Shown piece after piece: positions 33,907 through 41,468 of a stretch of 64,000 nucleotides of DNA. A program made the position numbers and the translations under genes. How positions within the stretch are numbered: position 1 is the stretch's first letter; every line of letters begins with the position of its first letter. This DNA comes from Novosphingobium kaempferiae. Lineage in GTDB: Bacteria > Pseudomonadota > Alphaproteobacteria > Sphingomonadales > Sphingomonadaceae. The stretch spans positions 2,852,001 through 2,916,000 of the forward strand of contig NZ_CP089301.1 in NCBI RefSeq assembly GCF_021227995.1. Direction: 5' to 3'. A model generated the notes under the pieces. It did no database searches, had not been told where the DNA came from, and was given only the letters and a program-made list of their open reading frames with translations.

Positions 33907-34677
33907 ATGACCGTGCCAACACCGCCGCGCGGCCCCGACAGCCTCGGCTTCCGACGGCTCTTCGGCGTCCTCGGCCCCTCGACCAACACCGTGGTCCAGC
34001 CCGACTTCGACGCCATGCGCCCCTATGGCGTGACCAACCACTACAGTCGCATCGTCGTGGACGACGCACAGGCCGTCTCGGACGAGACGTTCATGGCGGG
34101 CACCATGGAGATCGACGCCAACACCGCCGCGGCGGTGACGGGCGTGCTCTCCTGCCGCCCCGACTACCTCGTCATGGGCATGTCCGCCGTCACCTTCTAC
34201 GGCGGCGCGGAAGGCGGGCGCAGATGGCGCGAGAAGATCGAGGCGCTGTCCGGCGTCGGCGTGTCGACCGGGGCCGAGGCGGTGGTCGCCGCACTCAGGG
34301 CCTACGGCAACATCCGCCGCGTCGCGGTGATCTCGCCCTACTGGCCGAGCGCCAACGCGCAAGTGAAGACCTACCTTGCCGACCACGGCTACGAGGTGGT
34401 GCGCGACCTGCCGCTGCAGTGCCGTTCGTGGACCCAGATCGCGCAGGTGCCCGAGGCGCGGCTGCGCGAGGGGTTCCATTCGCTCGACGGCGACGACGTG
34501 GAGGCCATCGTCCAGGTCGGCACCAACCTGTCGACCGTGGCCTTCGCCGCCGCCGCCGAGCTGTGGCTGGGCAAGCCGGTCATCGCGATCAACACCGCGA
34601 CGTACTGGCACGCCCTGCGCGCCAACGGGATCATGGACCGCATGCCCGGCTTCGGCCGCCTCCTCACCGATTTCTGA
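33907..34677 (+). CDS. Asp/Glu racemase superfamily protein (maleate isomerase / arylmalonate decarboxylase-like), catalytic Cys replaced
   Basis: A 256-residue protein with the two-lobed fold of maleate isomerase and AMDase: RRLFGVLGPSTNTVVQPDFDAM, PDYLVMGMSAVTFYGG, YGNIRRVAVISPYW and AIVQVGTNLSTVAFAAAAE. In active relatives a Cys sits at the start of both the 'TS' loop and the 'CTNL' loop; here these read MGMSAV and VGTNLS, so neither Cys is present. The only Cys are in VLSCRP and LQCRSW. It may use another chemistry or bind without catalysis. It lies between the ALDH and monooxygenase genes. Confidence 0.83.
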   Translation: MTVPTPPRGPDSLGFRRLFGVLGPSTNTVVQPDFDAMRPYGVTNHYSRIVVDDAQAVSDETFMAGTMEIDANTAAAVTGVLSCRPDYLVMGMSAVTFYGGAEGGRRWREKIEALSGVGVSTGAEAVVAALRAYGNIRRVAVISPYWPSANAQVKTYLADHGYEVVRDLPLQCRSWTQIAQVPEARLREGFHSLDGDDVEAIVQVGTNLSTVAFAAAAELWLGKPVIAINTATYWHALRANGIMDRMPGFGRLLTDF

Positions 34678-34705
34678 TCCGAACTCCCTTCCCGACAGGA
34701 CACAC

Positions 34706-35908
34706 ATGACCACCACCCGCAGAACCCAGGTCGTCGTCGCCGGCGGCGGCCCCGTCGGCGCCGTCGCCGCGGCCTACCTCGCCCGCCACGGCATCGACGT
34801 CGTGCTTGCCGAAGCCGGCGCCGACTGCGCGCAGGATCTTCGCGCCAGCACCTTCCACCCGCCGACGCTGGAGATGCTCGACGAGCTCGACGTCACCTCC
34901 GCACTGATCGAGAAGGGCCTCAAGGCCCCCGTCTACCACTGGCGCGACCGCCGCAGCGGCGAGATCCTGTCGTTCGACCTCACCGAGATCTCGGACGTCA
35001 CGCGCTATCCGTTCCGCATCCAGTGCGAGCAGTACCACCTTGCCCGGATGCTGACCGAGCGCCTTGCGACGCTCGACCGCGCCGAAGTGCTGTTCAACCA
35101 CCGCGTCGTCCACTTCACGCAGGACGAGGCGGGCGTCGAGGTCCACCTCGAAAGCCCCTACGGCATCGAGACGGTCAAGGCCGACTACCTGATCGGCGCC
35201 GACGGCGCGTCCTCGATCGTGCGCAAGTGGCTGGGCACCGAGTTCGACGGCTTCACCTACCCCGAGCGCTTCCTGACGCTGAGCACCACCTGGCCGATCG
35301 AGCAGGCCATGCCCGGCCTCGCCCACGTCAACTACGTGTCGGACCCGGATGAGTGGCTGGTGCTGCTGCGCGTCCCCTCGGTATGGCGCGTGCTCGTCCC
35401 CGCGCACGAGGAGAGCGAGGAATTCCTGCGCTCCGACGAGAAGAAGAACGCCGTGTTCGACGGCATCATGGGCGATGGCGCGGCGGTCGAGACGCAGCAC
35501 CGCACGATCTACCGCGTCCACCAGCGCGTGGCCAAGCAGTTCCGCCAGGGCCGCGTGCTGCTGGTGGGCGACGCCGCGCACCTCAACAACCCGCTGGGCG
35601 GCTTCGGCATGAACAGCGGCATCCATGACGCCTTCAACGCCTGCGGCAAGCTGGTGGAGATCATCAAGGGCGGCGCCAGTGCCGACCTGCTGGACCTCTA
35701 CGACCGCCAGCGCCGCAAGGTGACGTTCGACTTCACCCAGCGCCAGACCATGGAGAACATGGAAGCCATGCGCGCCGGCCAGGGCGAGACCCATGCGAAG
35801 CGCGAAGCCGCGATGCGCGCCCTGCTGGCCGACGACGACAAGCGCCGCGCCTACCTGCTGCGCCAGGCCATGTTCGAGAGTCTGGAGCAGGCTTCGGCCA
35901 TCGTGTGA
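34706..35908 (+). CDS. FAD-dependent aromatic monooxygenase (PheA/TfdB family)
   Basis: A 400-residue class A flavoprotein hydroxylase. The N-terminal GxGxxG is VVAGGGPVGAVAAAYLARHGIDVVLAEAG; the middle DG motif is LIGADGASSIVRKWLG; and the C-terminal GD motif is VLLVGDAAHLNNPLGGFGMNSGIHDAFN. Such enzymes hydroxylate phenols or hydroxypyridines with NAD(P)H and O2. The ATG at 34706 has AGGA upstream, 28 bases after the racemase-like gene. This is the clearest aromatic ring-activating enzyme in the locus. Confidence 0.9.
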   Translation: MTTTRRTQVVVAGGGPVGAVAAAYLARHGIDVVLAEAGADCAQDLRASTFHPPTLEMLDELDVTSALIEKGLKAPVYHWRDRRSGEILSFDLTEISDVTRYPFRIQCEQYHLARMLTERLATLDRAEVLFNHRVVHFTQDEAGVEVHLESPYGIETVKADYLIGADGASSIVRKWLGTEFDGFTYPERFLTLSTTWPIEQAMPGLAHVNYVSDPDEWLVLLRVPSVWRVLVPAHEESEEFLRSDEKKNAVFDGIMGDGAAVETQHRTIYRVHQRVAKQFRQGRVLLVGDAAHLNNPLGGFGMNSGIHDAFNACGKLVEIIKGGASADLLDLYDRQRRKVTFDFTQRQTMENMEAMRAGQGETHAKREAAMRALLADDDKRRAYLLRQAMFESLEQASAIV

Positions 35909-35917
35909 GGATACGCG

Positions 35918-35948
35918 CCGTCCCGGCTCCCGGTGGGGGTCGGGACGG
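35918..35948 (+). terminator. Possible terminator after the ALDH/monooxygenase operon
   Basis: An 8-bp stem CCGTCCCG/CGGGACGG with a 15-base loop, ten bases after the monooxygenase stop, followed by GGTGTTTCGTTT. The loop is large and the T-tract weak, so the call is tentative. Confidence 0.4.
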
Positions 35949-35973
35949 GGTGTTTCGTTTATACCTCAAACGC

Positions 35974-36079
35974 CCGTCGCCCCTGCGCAGGCAGGGGCCC
36001 ATCAGGTCCATCGCCAAGACACTTGCTCAAGGCGAGGCGGCGAGGCCGGGATGGGCCCCTGCCTGCGCAGGGGCGACGG
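35974..36079. repeat. Intergenic inverted repeat, family C (CCGTCGCCCCTG)
   Basis: Perfect 29-base arms beginning CCGTCGCCCCTGCGCAGGC enclose about 48 bases. A near copy is at 57285-57391. Just downstream at about 36119-36141 is a single copy of another sphingomonad-type repeat (CGCTCAGGCTGAGCTTGTCG). Confidence 0.8.
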
Positions 36080-36170
36080 TTTTTGGGGAGGGTGTGGAAG
36101 TAAGCCCCCTGCCCCAATCCCGCTCAGGCTGAGCTTGTCGAAGCCCCCCGCGACAGGGCGCAACCGCCCC

Positions 36171-36944
36171 TCACCGATAGGCCGAAAGAATATCCCGCGG
36201 CGGCTGCTCCGCGCGGCGTTCGGCGATCTTTTCCGCCGTCAGCCACGTCAGGATCGCGCCGTTGTCCTGCCCGGCCTCCAGCGCCTCGCGAATCCAGAGG
36301 GCGATGGTCTCGGGATGGTCGCCGATGAGATTCACCACCGCCTCGCGCGCGGGGCGCTGATCCTCGGGGACGCGGGCGTGCTCGCGGAAGAAGCCCTCGG
36401 TCATCACCAGCCCCGGACTGAAGCCGCCGATGCGGTACGCCGCGCCCTCGGCCTCCTGCGCCAGCGCGCGGGTCATGAAGGTGAGCGCGGCCTTGGTGGT
36501 GGCGTAGCCGTTCATGCCGGGCACCGGCTGCCCGTCCGCCCCCGCGCCGAGCATGTTCCACACCTCTCCGCTGCCCTGCGCGCCCATCCCGGCGATGGCG
36601 ACGCGGCAGGCAGTCATCGTGCCGACGAGGTTGACCGAGACCATCCGCCCGAACTCGTCCGCCGCCATGCCCGCCAGCGGCCGCCCGGTGAGCGCGAGGC
36701 CGGCGTTGTTGATCCACCAGTCGATGCGCCCCGCCTCGGCGGTCACGCGGTCCCACAGCGCCTGCACCTGCGCCTCGTCGGTGACGTCGCAGGCGATCAT
36801 GCGCACGCCGTCGAAGTCCTCCGCCGCCTTCATGCCGCAGCCGAAGACGGTGTGCCCGGCGGCGGCCAGTTCGCGCGCGATGGCCCGGCCGAGGCCCTGC
36901 CCGGCCCCGGTGACGACCGCAACGCGCGGCTGGGTGGTGTTCAT
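36171..36944 (-). CDS. SDR family oxidoreductase with atypical active site
   Basis: A 257-residue SDR. The cofactor motif TGAGQGLGR lies near residue 12 and NNAG in WWINNAGLAL; Tyr and Lys are present in GYATTKAAL. The residue 13 before the Tyr, normally Ser, falls in MLGAGADG and is Ala or Gly, so the standard triad is incomplete. ATG at 36944 has GAAGGA 9 bases upstream. It is the last gene of a long minus-strand operon and is separated from the amidohydrolase by a repeat. Confidence 0.85.
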   Translation of the reverse strand: MNTTQPRVAVVTGAGQGLGRAIARELAAAGHTVFGCGMKAAEDFDGVRMIACDVTDEAQVQALWDRVTAEAGRIDWWINNAGLALTGRPLAGMAADEFGRMVSVNLVGTMTACRVAIAGMGAQGSGEVWNMLGAGADGQPVPGMNGYATTKAALTFMTRALAQEAEGAAYRIGGFSPGLVMTEGFFREHARVPEDQRPAREAVVNLIGDHPETIALWIREALEAGQDNGAILTWLTAEKIAERRAEQPPRDILSAYR

Positions 36945-36978
36945 GTGCAATATCCTTCCAATCCCCGGCGTCCCCGAT

Positions 36979-37060
36979 CTTCGTCATTGCGAGCGCAGCG
37001 AAGCAATCCAGAGCGGTTCGCTCTGCGCTGGATTGCTTCGCTGCGCTCGCAATGACGAAG
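36979..37060. repeat. Intergenic inverted repeat, family A (perfect arms)
   Basis: Perfect 33-base arms beginning CTTCGTCATTGCGAGCGCAG flank a 16-base centre. It lies between the amidohydrolase and SDR genes of one operon and could form a strong RNA hairpin. Confidence 0.85.
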
Positions 37061-37083
37061 GGAAAAGCGAAAGTCTGCCGGAC

Positions 37084-38556
37084 TCAATGATACGCCCAGC
37101 CCCGATACGCCGCGCCTGCCTGCCGGGTCGGCAGGAAGCGGCCGAGGTCGGCCTCGCGGGCGATGGCGGTCAGCGCGGCGTCGGCCTCGCGGATCACCTC
37201 GTCCTCGTCCCAGCGGGTCGAGCGGCCCGCGTCGATCAGGCGTTCGCCCGCGACGAAGACGGAGTGGACCTGCGCCCCCTTGCCGCCCCAGACCAGCGAG
37301 CCGAGCAGGCGGCGCTCGTCCCAGGTGGGCGCGATCTCGGCGCGGGCGGCGTCGATCATCACGAGGTCCGCCGCCTTGCCGACTTCCAGTGCGCCGCAGG
37401 TGTCCTCCAGCAGCAGCGAGCGCACGCCGCCCAGCGTCGCCATCTCGATGCAGCGTTCGGCATTGAGCCACAGCGCCGCGTCGGGCCGCTCGCCCCCGGC
37501 GGCGACGCGCGCCTTCACGGCAAGGTTCTGGCCGAAGATCGCATGGCGCATGTTCTCGAACGGGTCCTGGCTGTCGCTGACGAGCGGCGCGTCGGTGCCG
37601 AGCCCCGGCAGCATCCCGGCTTCCAGGAAGTCATGCACCGGTACGCCCTGCCCGTCGAAGAAGCGCAGCGTCGGCACCAGCGCGAGGCGCGCATCGTGTT
37701 CGGCCAGCAGCGCATATTCGTGGCGCAGCAGGTTGACGCCCTTGCCCGCGTAGATCGGTCCGTGGTCGAGCAGACCGAAGGCGCGGTAGTAATCCGCCTG
37801 CCCGCCCTCGAACCCGCGCGCCTTGAGCATCGCGCCCCGGCTGTTGTCGGTCATGTCGACGCCGAAGGGCAGGCCGAGCGCCATCGTCCCTTCGTGGATG
37901 CGGCGCATGTCCTCGGGATCGCTGCGGAAGCTGTAGTTGACGAAGCTGCCCGCGACGGTGATCCGATCGCTGCCGAAGGCGCGCAGGCGGTCGAGTTCGG
38001 AAAGCCCCTCGTCCACGCTCTCGCGCCCGTCCTCGGGCACGCGGTCGTCGACGATGCAGCGGCACAGGAAGCCGCGCATCCCGCTGTCCGCCAGCGCCTG
38101 CCAGCTGCCGTCGACGCTGTCCTTGCGGGCATTGGTGAAATGCTCGTCGTGGGTGGCGGTATAGCCCGCCTTGAGCATCTCCAGCGCGTGCAGGCGCACG
38201 ATGGCGTAAGTGCGTCCGGCATCCATGCGGCCCGACGCCGCGAAGAGCTGCTCCAGCAGGCTGCGCACCGCAGCCGGGATGTCGAGCACCGGCCAGCGGT
38301 CATCGTTGTAGCCGCGAAAGGCGTTCTGGATGAGGTGGTTGTGGCCGTTGGCCATGCCCGGCATGACGATCATGCCGCGCGCGTCGATCACCTCGCGCGC
38401 GGGCGGCAGGCTCTCGGCCATGCTGCCCACGGCGGTGATCCGCCCACCCGCGAAGGCCAGGAAGCCGCGCGTGAAGACGCGGCGTCCGGCGTCCAGCGTG
38501 ACGACGTAGGCGTCGCGGATCAGGGTGTCCGCGACCGCCACGCTGGCATCGGTCAC
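37084..38556 (-). CDS. Amidohydrolase family protein (TRZ/ATZ-like)
   Basis: A 490-residue metal-dependent hydrolase of the cytosine deaminase/chlorohydrolase type. The HxH metal motif is in GMANGHNHLIQNAFRG, a further His in LLRHEYALLAEHD and the Asp in GLGTDAPLVSDS; the C-terminal beta domain has LEVGKAADLVMID. Such enzymes deaminate or open N-heterocycles. The GTG at 38556 overlaps the transporter stop by 4 bases (GTGA), so it is co-translated with the MFS gene. Confidence 0.9.
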   Translation of the reverse strand: MTDASVAVADTLIRDAYVVTLDAGRRVFTRGFLAFAGGRITAVGSMAESLPPAREVIDARGMIVMPGMANGHNHLIQNAFRGYNDDRWPVLDIPAAVRSLLEQLFAASGRMDAGRTYAIVRLHALEMLKAGYTATHDEHFTNARKDSVDGSWQALADSGMRGFLCRCIVDDRVPEDGRESVDEGLSELDRLRAFGSDRITVAGSFVNYSFRSDPEDMRRIHEGTMALGLPFGVDMTDNSRGAMLKARGFEGGQADYYRAFGLLDHGPIYAGKGVNLLRHEYALLAEHDARLALVPTLRFFDGQGVPVHDFLEAGMLPGLGTDAPLVSDSQDPFENMRHAIFGQNLAVKARVAAGGERPDAALWLNAERCIEMATLGGVRSLLLEDTCGALEVGKAADLVMIDAARAEIAPTWDERRLLGSLVWGGKGAQVHSVFVAGERLIDAGRSTRWDEDEVIREADAALTAIAREADLGRFLPTRQAGAAYRGWAYH

Positions 38557-39938
38557 TCCGCTGCTGCCTTCGCGAACTTCTTCTCGTCGAGGTCGTAGAA
38601 GCACAGCGCCACGATGCTGGCGACGAGGAAGGCGAAGGGGATGAACGAGGCCAGCCAGTAGATCGCGGTGATCGCCGAGGCAGGCTGTTCGCCATGGGCG
38701 GCGTTCTGGATGTAGCCGGTCTTGCCCAGGATGATCCCGGTCAGCGCCGCGCCGAGCGCATAGGCCAGCTTCTCGACGAGGGTGTAGACGGCCGAGAGCA
38801 TCCCCTCGCGGCGCATGCCGGTGCGGCGGTAGTCCCACTCCATCGTGTCGGGCAGCAGCGACTGGCCGAACAGCAGCACCGCGCCGCCCATGGCGCCCAG
38901 CGCGATGGCGCGTCCGTAGACGCCCGCCAGCGCCTCGTCCGGGCCGACGAAGTACCAGCTCAGGTAGATCGCGCCGTAGAGGAATGTCCCCGCCATGTAG
39001 ATCAGGCGCTTGCCCTGCATCCGCGCCAGGCGGACCCAGATCGGCTGGACGAGGATCATGGTGCCGTAGAACACCAGGAAGTAGATGCCCATCTTGGCGT
39101 CGCCCAGCTTGAGCACGCGCTGGAACAGGAACGGCATCGCCGCCTGCGTCACGGCGAGCGCCATGAGCTGGAGCAGCTTGACCAGCAGCAGCACGACGAA
39201 GGGCTTGTTCCCCGCGAGCGAGCGCACCTTCTGGCCCCACGTCGCCTTGACGGCGGGCTGGTAGTGGAACGGCGCATTGCGCGTGCCGCGGAAGCACGCC
39301 AGCGCGGCGGCGACGACGACGATGGCGAGGAAGATCGACAGCGCGGTGTGGCCGGTCCGCCCGCCGCCCGCCAGCGTCATGATCTGCGGCCCGACGAAGA
39401 CCGCCAGCAGCGAGGCGACGGCGACGGCGGAGACGCGGAACGAGATCAGGCGCGAGCGTTCGTGGAGCGACGAGGTCATCTCCGCCGGCATCGCCATGTA
39501 GGGGACCGAGAACGCCGCGTAGCCGGTCGCGTAGACGATCAGCGAGAGGACGAGGAAGCCGACCGAGAGCGCCCCGCCCCCGGCCGGGATGTTGAACAGC
39601 ATGAGCGCCGCGAGCGCCAGCAGCACGCCGCCCGCCAGCAGGAACGGCCGGCGCCGCCCCATGCGCGACTGCGTGCGGTCGCTGGCCGCGCCGACGATCG
39701 GGTCGATGATCGCGTCGTAGAGCTTCGACGCGGCGATCAGCCCGCCCGCCAGCGCCGCGCTGATGCCCGCGTAGTCGACGACGTAGCGCAGCAGCAGCAC
39801 GTTGACCGAGTTGAACAGCGCGGCCACGGCCACGGTGCCCAGGCCCCAGGCCACGCAGGTCTGGAGCGGCAGGCCGCTACCCTGCGCGGCAGGCGCCGTG
39901 GATGCGGTATCGGCGGTATTTCCGGTCATGGCCGTCAT
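38553..39938 (-). CDS. MFS transporter, GPH (glycoside-pentoside-hexuronide):cation symporter family
   Basis: A 461-residue inner-membrane transporter with about 12 hydrophobic helices. The GPH motifs are ASKLYDAIIDPIVGAASDRTQSRMGRRRPF near residue 70 and LLPDTMEWDYRRTGMRREGMLSAVYT near residue 360. GPH members use a Na or H gradient to import sugars and related solutes; sphingomonad members often move organic acids or aromatics. Coupled to the downstream amidohydrolase and 17 bases after the small methyltransferase partner. Confidence 0.92.
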   Translation of the reverse strand: MTAMTGNTADTASTAPAAQGSGLPLQTCVAWGLGTVAVAALFNSVNVLLLRYVVDYAGISAALAGGLIAASKLYDAIIDPIVGAASDRTQSRMGRRRPFLLAGGVLLALAALMLFNIPAGGGALSVGFLVLSLIVYATGYAAFSVPYMAMPAEMTSSLHERSRLISFRVSAVAVASLLAVFVGPQIMTLAGGGRTGHTALSIFLAIVVVAAALACFRGTRNAPFHYQPAVKATWGQKVRSLAGNKPFVVLLLVKLLQLMALAVTQAAMPFLFQRVLKLGDAKMGIYFLVFYGTMILVQPIWVRLARMQGKRLIYMAGTFLYGAIYLSWYFVGPDEALAGVYGRAIALGAMGGAVLLFGQSLLPDTMEWDYRRTGMRREGMLSAVYTLVEKLAYALGAALTGIILGKTGYIQNAAHGEQPASAITAIYWLASFIPFAFLVASIVALCFYDLDEKKFAKAAAE

Positions 39939-39955
39939 GCAGTTCCCGTGTCTTC

Positions 39956-40273
39956 TCAGTTGGCCGCTTCGGGTGCTTCGAGCCCCGCGCGCTCCAGGAT
40001 TTCCGGCACCGAGCGGCGTACCGCCGCGATCGGTGCGCCGGCAACCAGCCGTGCGAAACGCTCTCGCTCGGCGGTGATCTGCGCCGCGAGGTCGCCCGAG
40101 GGGACGAATTCGTCCAGTTCCTCGCGCGTGACCGCGCCCTTCGTCTCAAGCAGGTATTCGGTCACGATCTGGCGATCGCGCATGATCCACACTTCGGAGA
40201 CGAGCGCCATGAGCATGCGTGCCACGTCGGTGACGCTGTCCGCGCCGAGGTAGTCCGTGCCGGTCGGTTCCAT
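39956..40273 (-). CDS. ~100-aa partner protein of a SAM methyltransferase (paralogue 2)
   Basis: A 105-residue helical protein with the core EVWIMRDRQIVTEYLLETKGAVTREELDEF, clearly related to the protein at 25931-26227 (ELWVVADRQIVTEALL). It has no known family that I recognise. Its start overlaps the methyltransferase stop by one base (TGATG). Repeated pairing with a methyltransferase suggests a dedicated subunit. Confidence 0.77.
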   Translation of the reverse strand: MEPTGTDYLGADSVTDVARMLMALVSEVWIMRDRQIVTEYLLETKGAVTREELDEFVPSGDLAAQITAERERFARLVAGAPIAAVRRSVPEILERAGLEAPEAAN

Positions 40274-41442
40274 CACGCGGCCTCCGCAGCGAGGGTCGCG
40301 GGCTTCACGGCGCGCGTCACCCAGGGGTACTGGTCCTGCCCGATGGCGTAGGATTCGACGTTCGTGAAGCCCGCCTCCTCCAGCATCGCGTCGAGGCTGT
40401 CGTGCAGCACGGCGGAGAAGAACGGCTCCTCGCGGTGCTCGGTGTCCCAGTCGAGGATGACCGCGTGGAACATCGAGACCGCGCGGAACGGCGGCGGATC
40501 GGAGATGACGATGTCCGCGCCCGGCTTCATGATGCGGAACAGTTCGCGGAACATCTCGCGGTTGGCCTTGGGCGGCAGCTCGTGGTGCAGCGCATAAGTG
40601 ATGACGCCGTCGTAGCTCTCGTCCGCCTCGCCGGTGTCGTGCGCGGCATCGGCCAGCTTGAGATGGACCGGGAAGCCGAAGCGCGAGGCCATCTTCTGGC
40701 CGTTCTTCAGCAGCAGCGGCGAGAGGTCGGAGCCATGCAGCTCGGCCTCGGGGAACACCGAGTTCACCGCCTTGAGCGTCGAGACGCCGCCGCAGCCCGG
40801 CTCGTAGATCCGTCCGTAGCTCTCCTTGGGGAACTGGCGGATGGTGTTGGCGCGCTGCTTGGTGATGTCGTCGCCCACGCCCACTGCGGCATAGCCGCCA
40901 TGGCTGAACACGTAGGGGCCGACGCCGTAGGCGAAGAGCGCACCGTAGAGGTCGTAGCCGTCCCAGCCGCCCGGTTCGAGGTGCCACTCGACGCGGTCGT
41001 AGTACTTGGGCAGCGCGACCTGCGCCGAGAGGTCCAGCGTGCCGAGCAGTTCGGTGTCGCCCTGCGCGGCGTTGAACGCCTCGAACTTCTCGCGCCGCTC
41101 CTCGATGGCGGGGATGCCGCGGTTGAAGTTCTCCTCGGCGACCCAGCGCTGGATGAAGCGTTCGAGGCGATAGACGTTGTCGCTCTCGCACACTTCGCGC
41201 GCGGCGTTGATGCGATCGCGCGCGCTTTCGCCCGGCGCCGCCGCCTCGTGCTCGGCGGAGAGCGCCTTGCCGCGCTTGTCCGCCGCGAAGTTCTCCGCCG
41301 CGATCGGGCGCAGCACGCCCGAGGAGTACTTCTGCACCGCGCCGAGCAGCTGCATGCCCGCGCGCCCGCGCTGCGACAGCGCGAAGGTCGGCACCGCGCC
41401 GTCCTTCAGCGTCTTGTCGTCGAGATTGGTCAGGAATGTCAT
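40273..41442 (-). CDS. Class I SAM-dependent methyltransferase (paralogue 2)
   Basis: A 389-residue protein. A long N-terminal helical part (about 1-205) is followed by a Rossmann domain with motif I IYEPGCGGVSTLKAVNSVFPEAELHGSDLS, then ITYALHHELPPKANREMFRELFRIMKPGADIVISDPPPF. The YALHHELP and KPGADIVISD segments match AIHHEMP and EPGGDMVMADV of the paralogue at 26224. ATG at 41442 has AGGAG upstream. It follows the TonB receptor by 26 bases on the same strand and is followed by the small partner and the GPH transporter. Confidence 0.86.
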   Translation of the reverse strand: MTFLTNLDDKTLKDGAVPTFALSQRGRAGMQLLGAVQKYSSGVLRPIAAENFAADKRGKALSAEHEAAAPGESARDRINAAREVCESDNVYRLERFIQRWVAEENFNRGIPAIEERREKFEAFNAAQGDTELLGTLDLSAQVALPKYYDRVEWHLEPGGWDGYDLYGALFAYGVGPYVFSHGGYAAVGVGDDITKQRANTIRQFPKESYGRIYEPGCGGVSTLKAVNSVFPEAELHGSDLSPLLLKNGQKMASRFGFPVHLKLADAAHDTGEADESYDGVITYALHHELPPKANREMFRELFRIMKPGADIVISDPPPFRAVSMFHAVILDWDTEHREEPFFSAVLHDSLDAMLEEAGFTNVESYAIGQDQYPWVTRAVKPATLAAEAA

Positions 41443-41468
41443 GGGACTTGCTCCTAAGGTCTTCTCAC

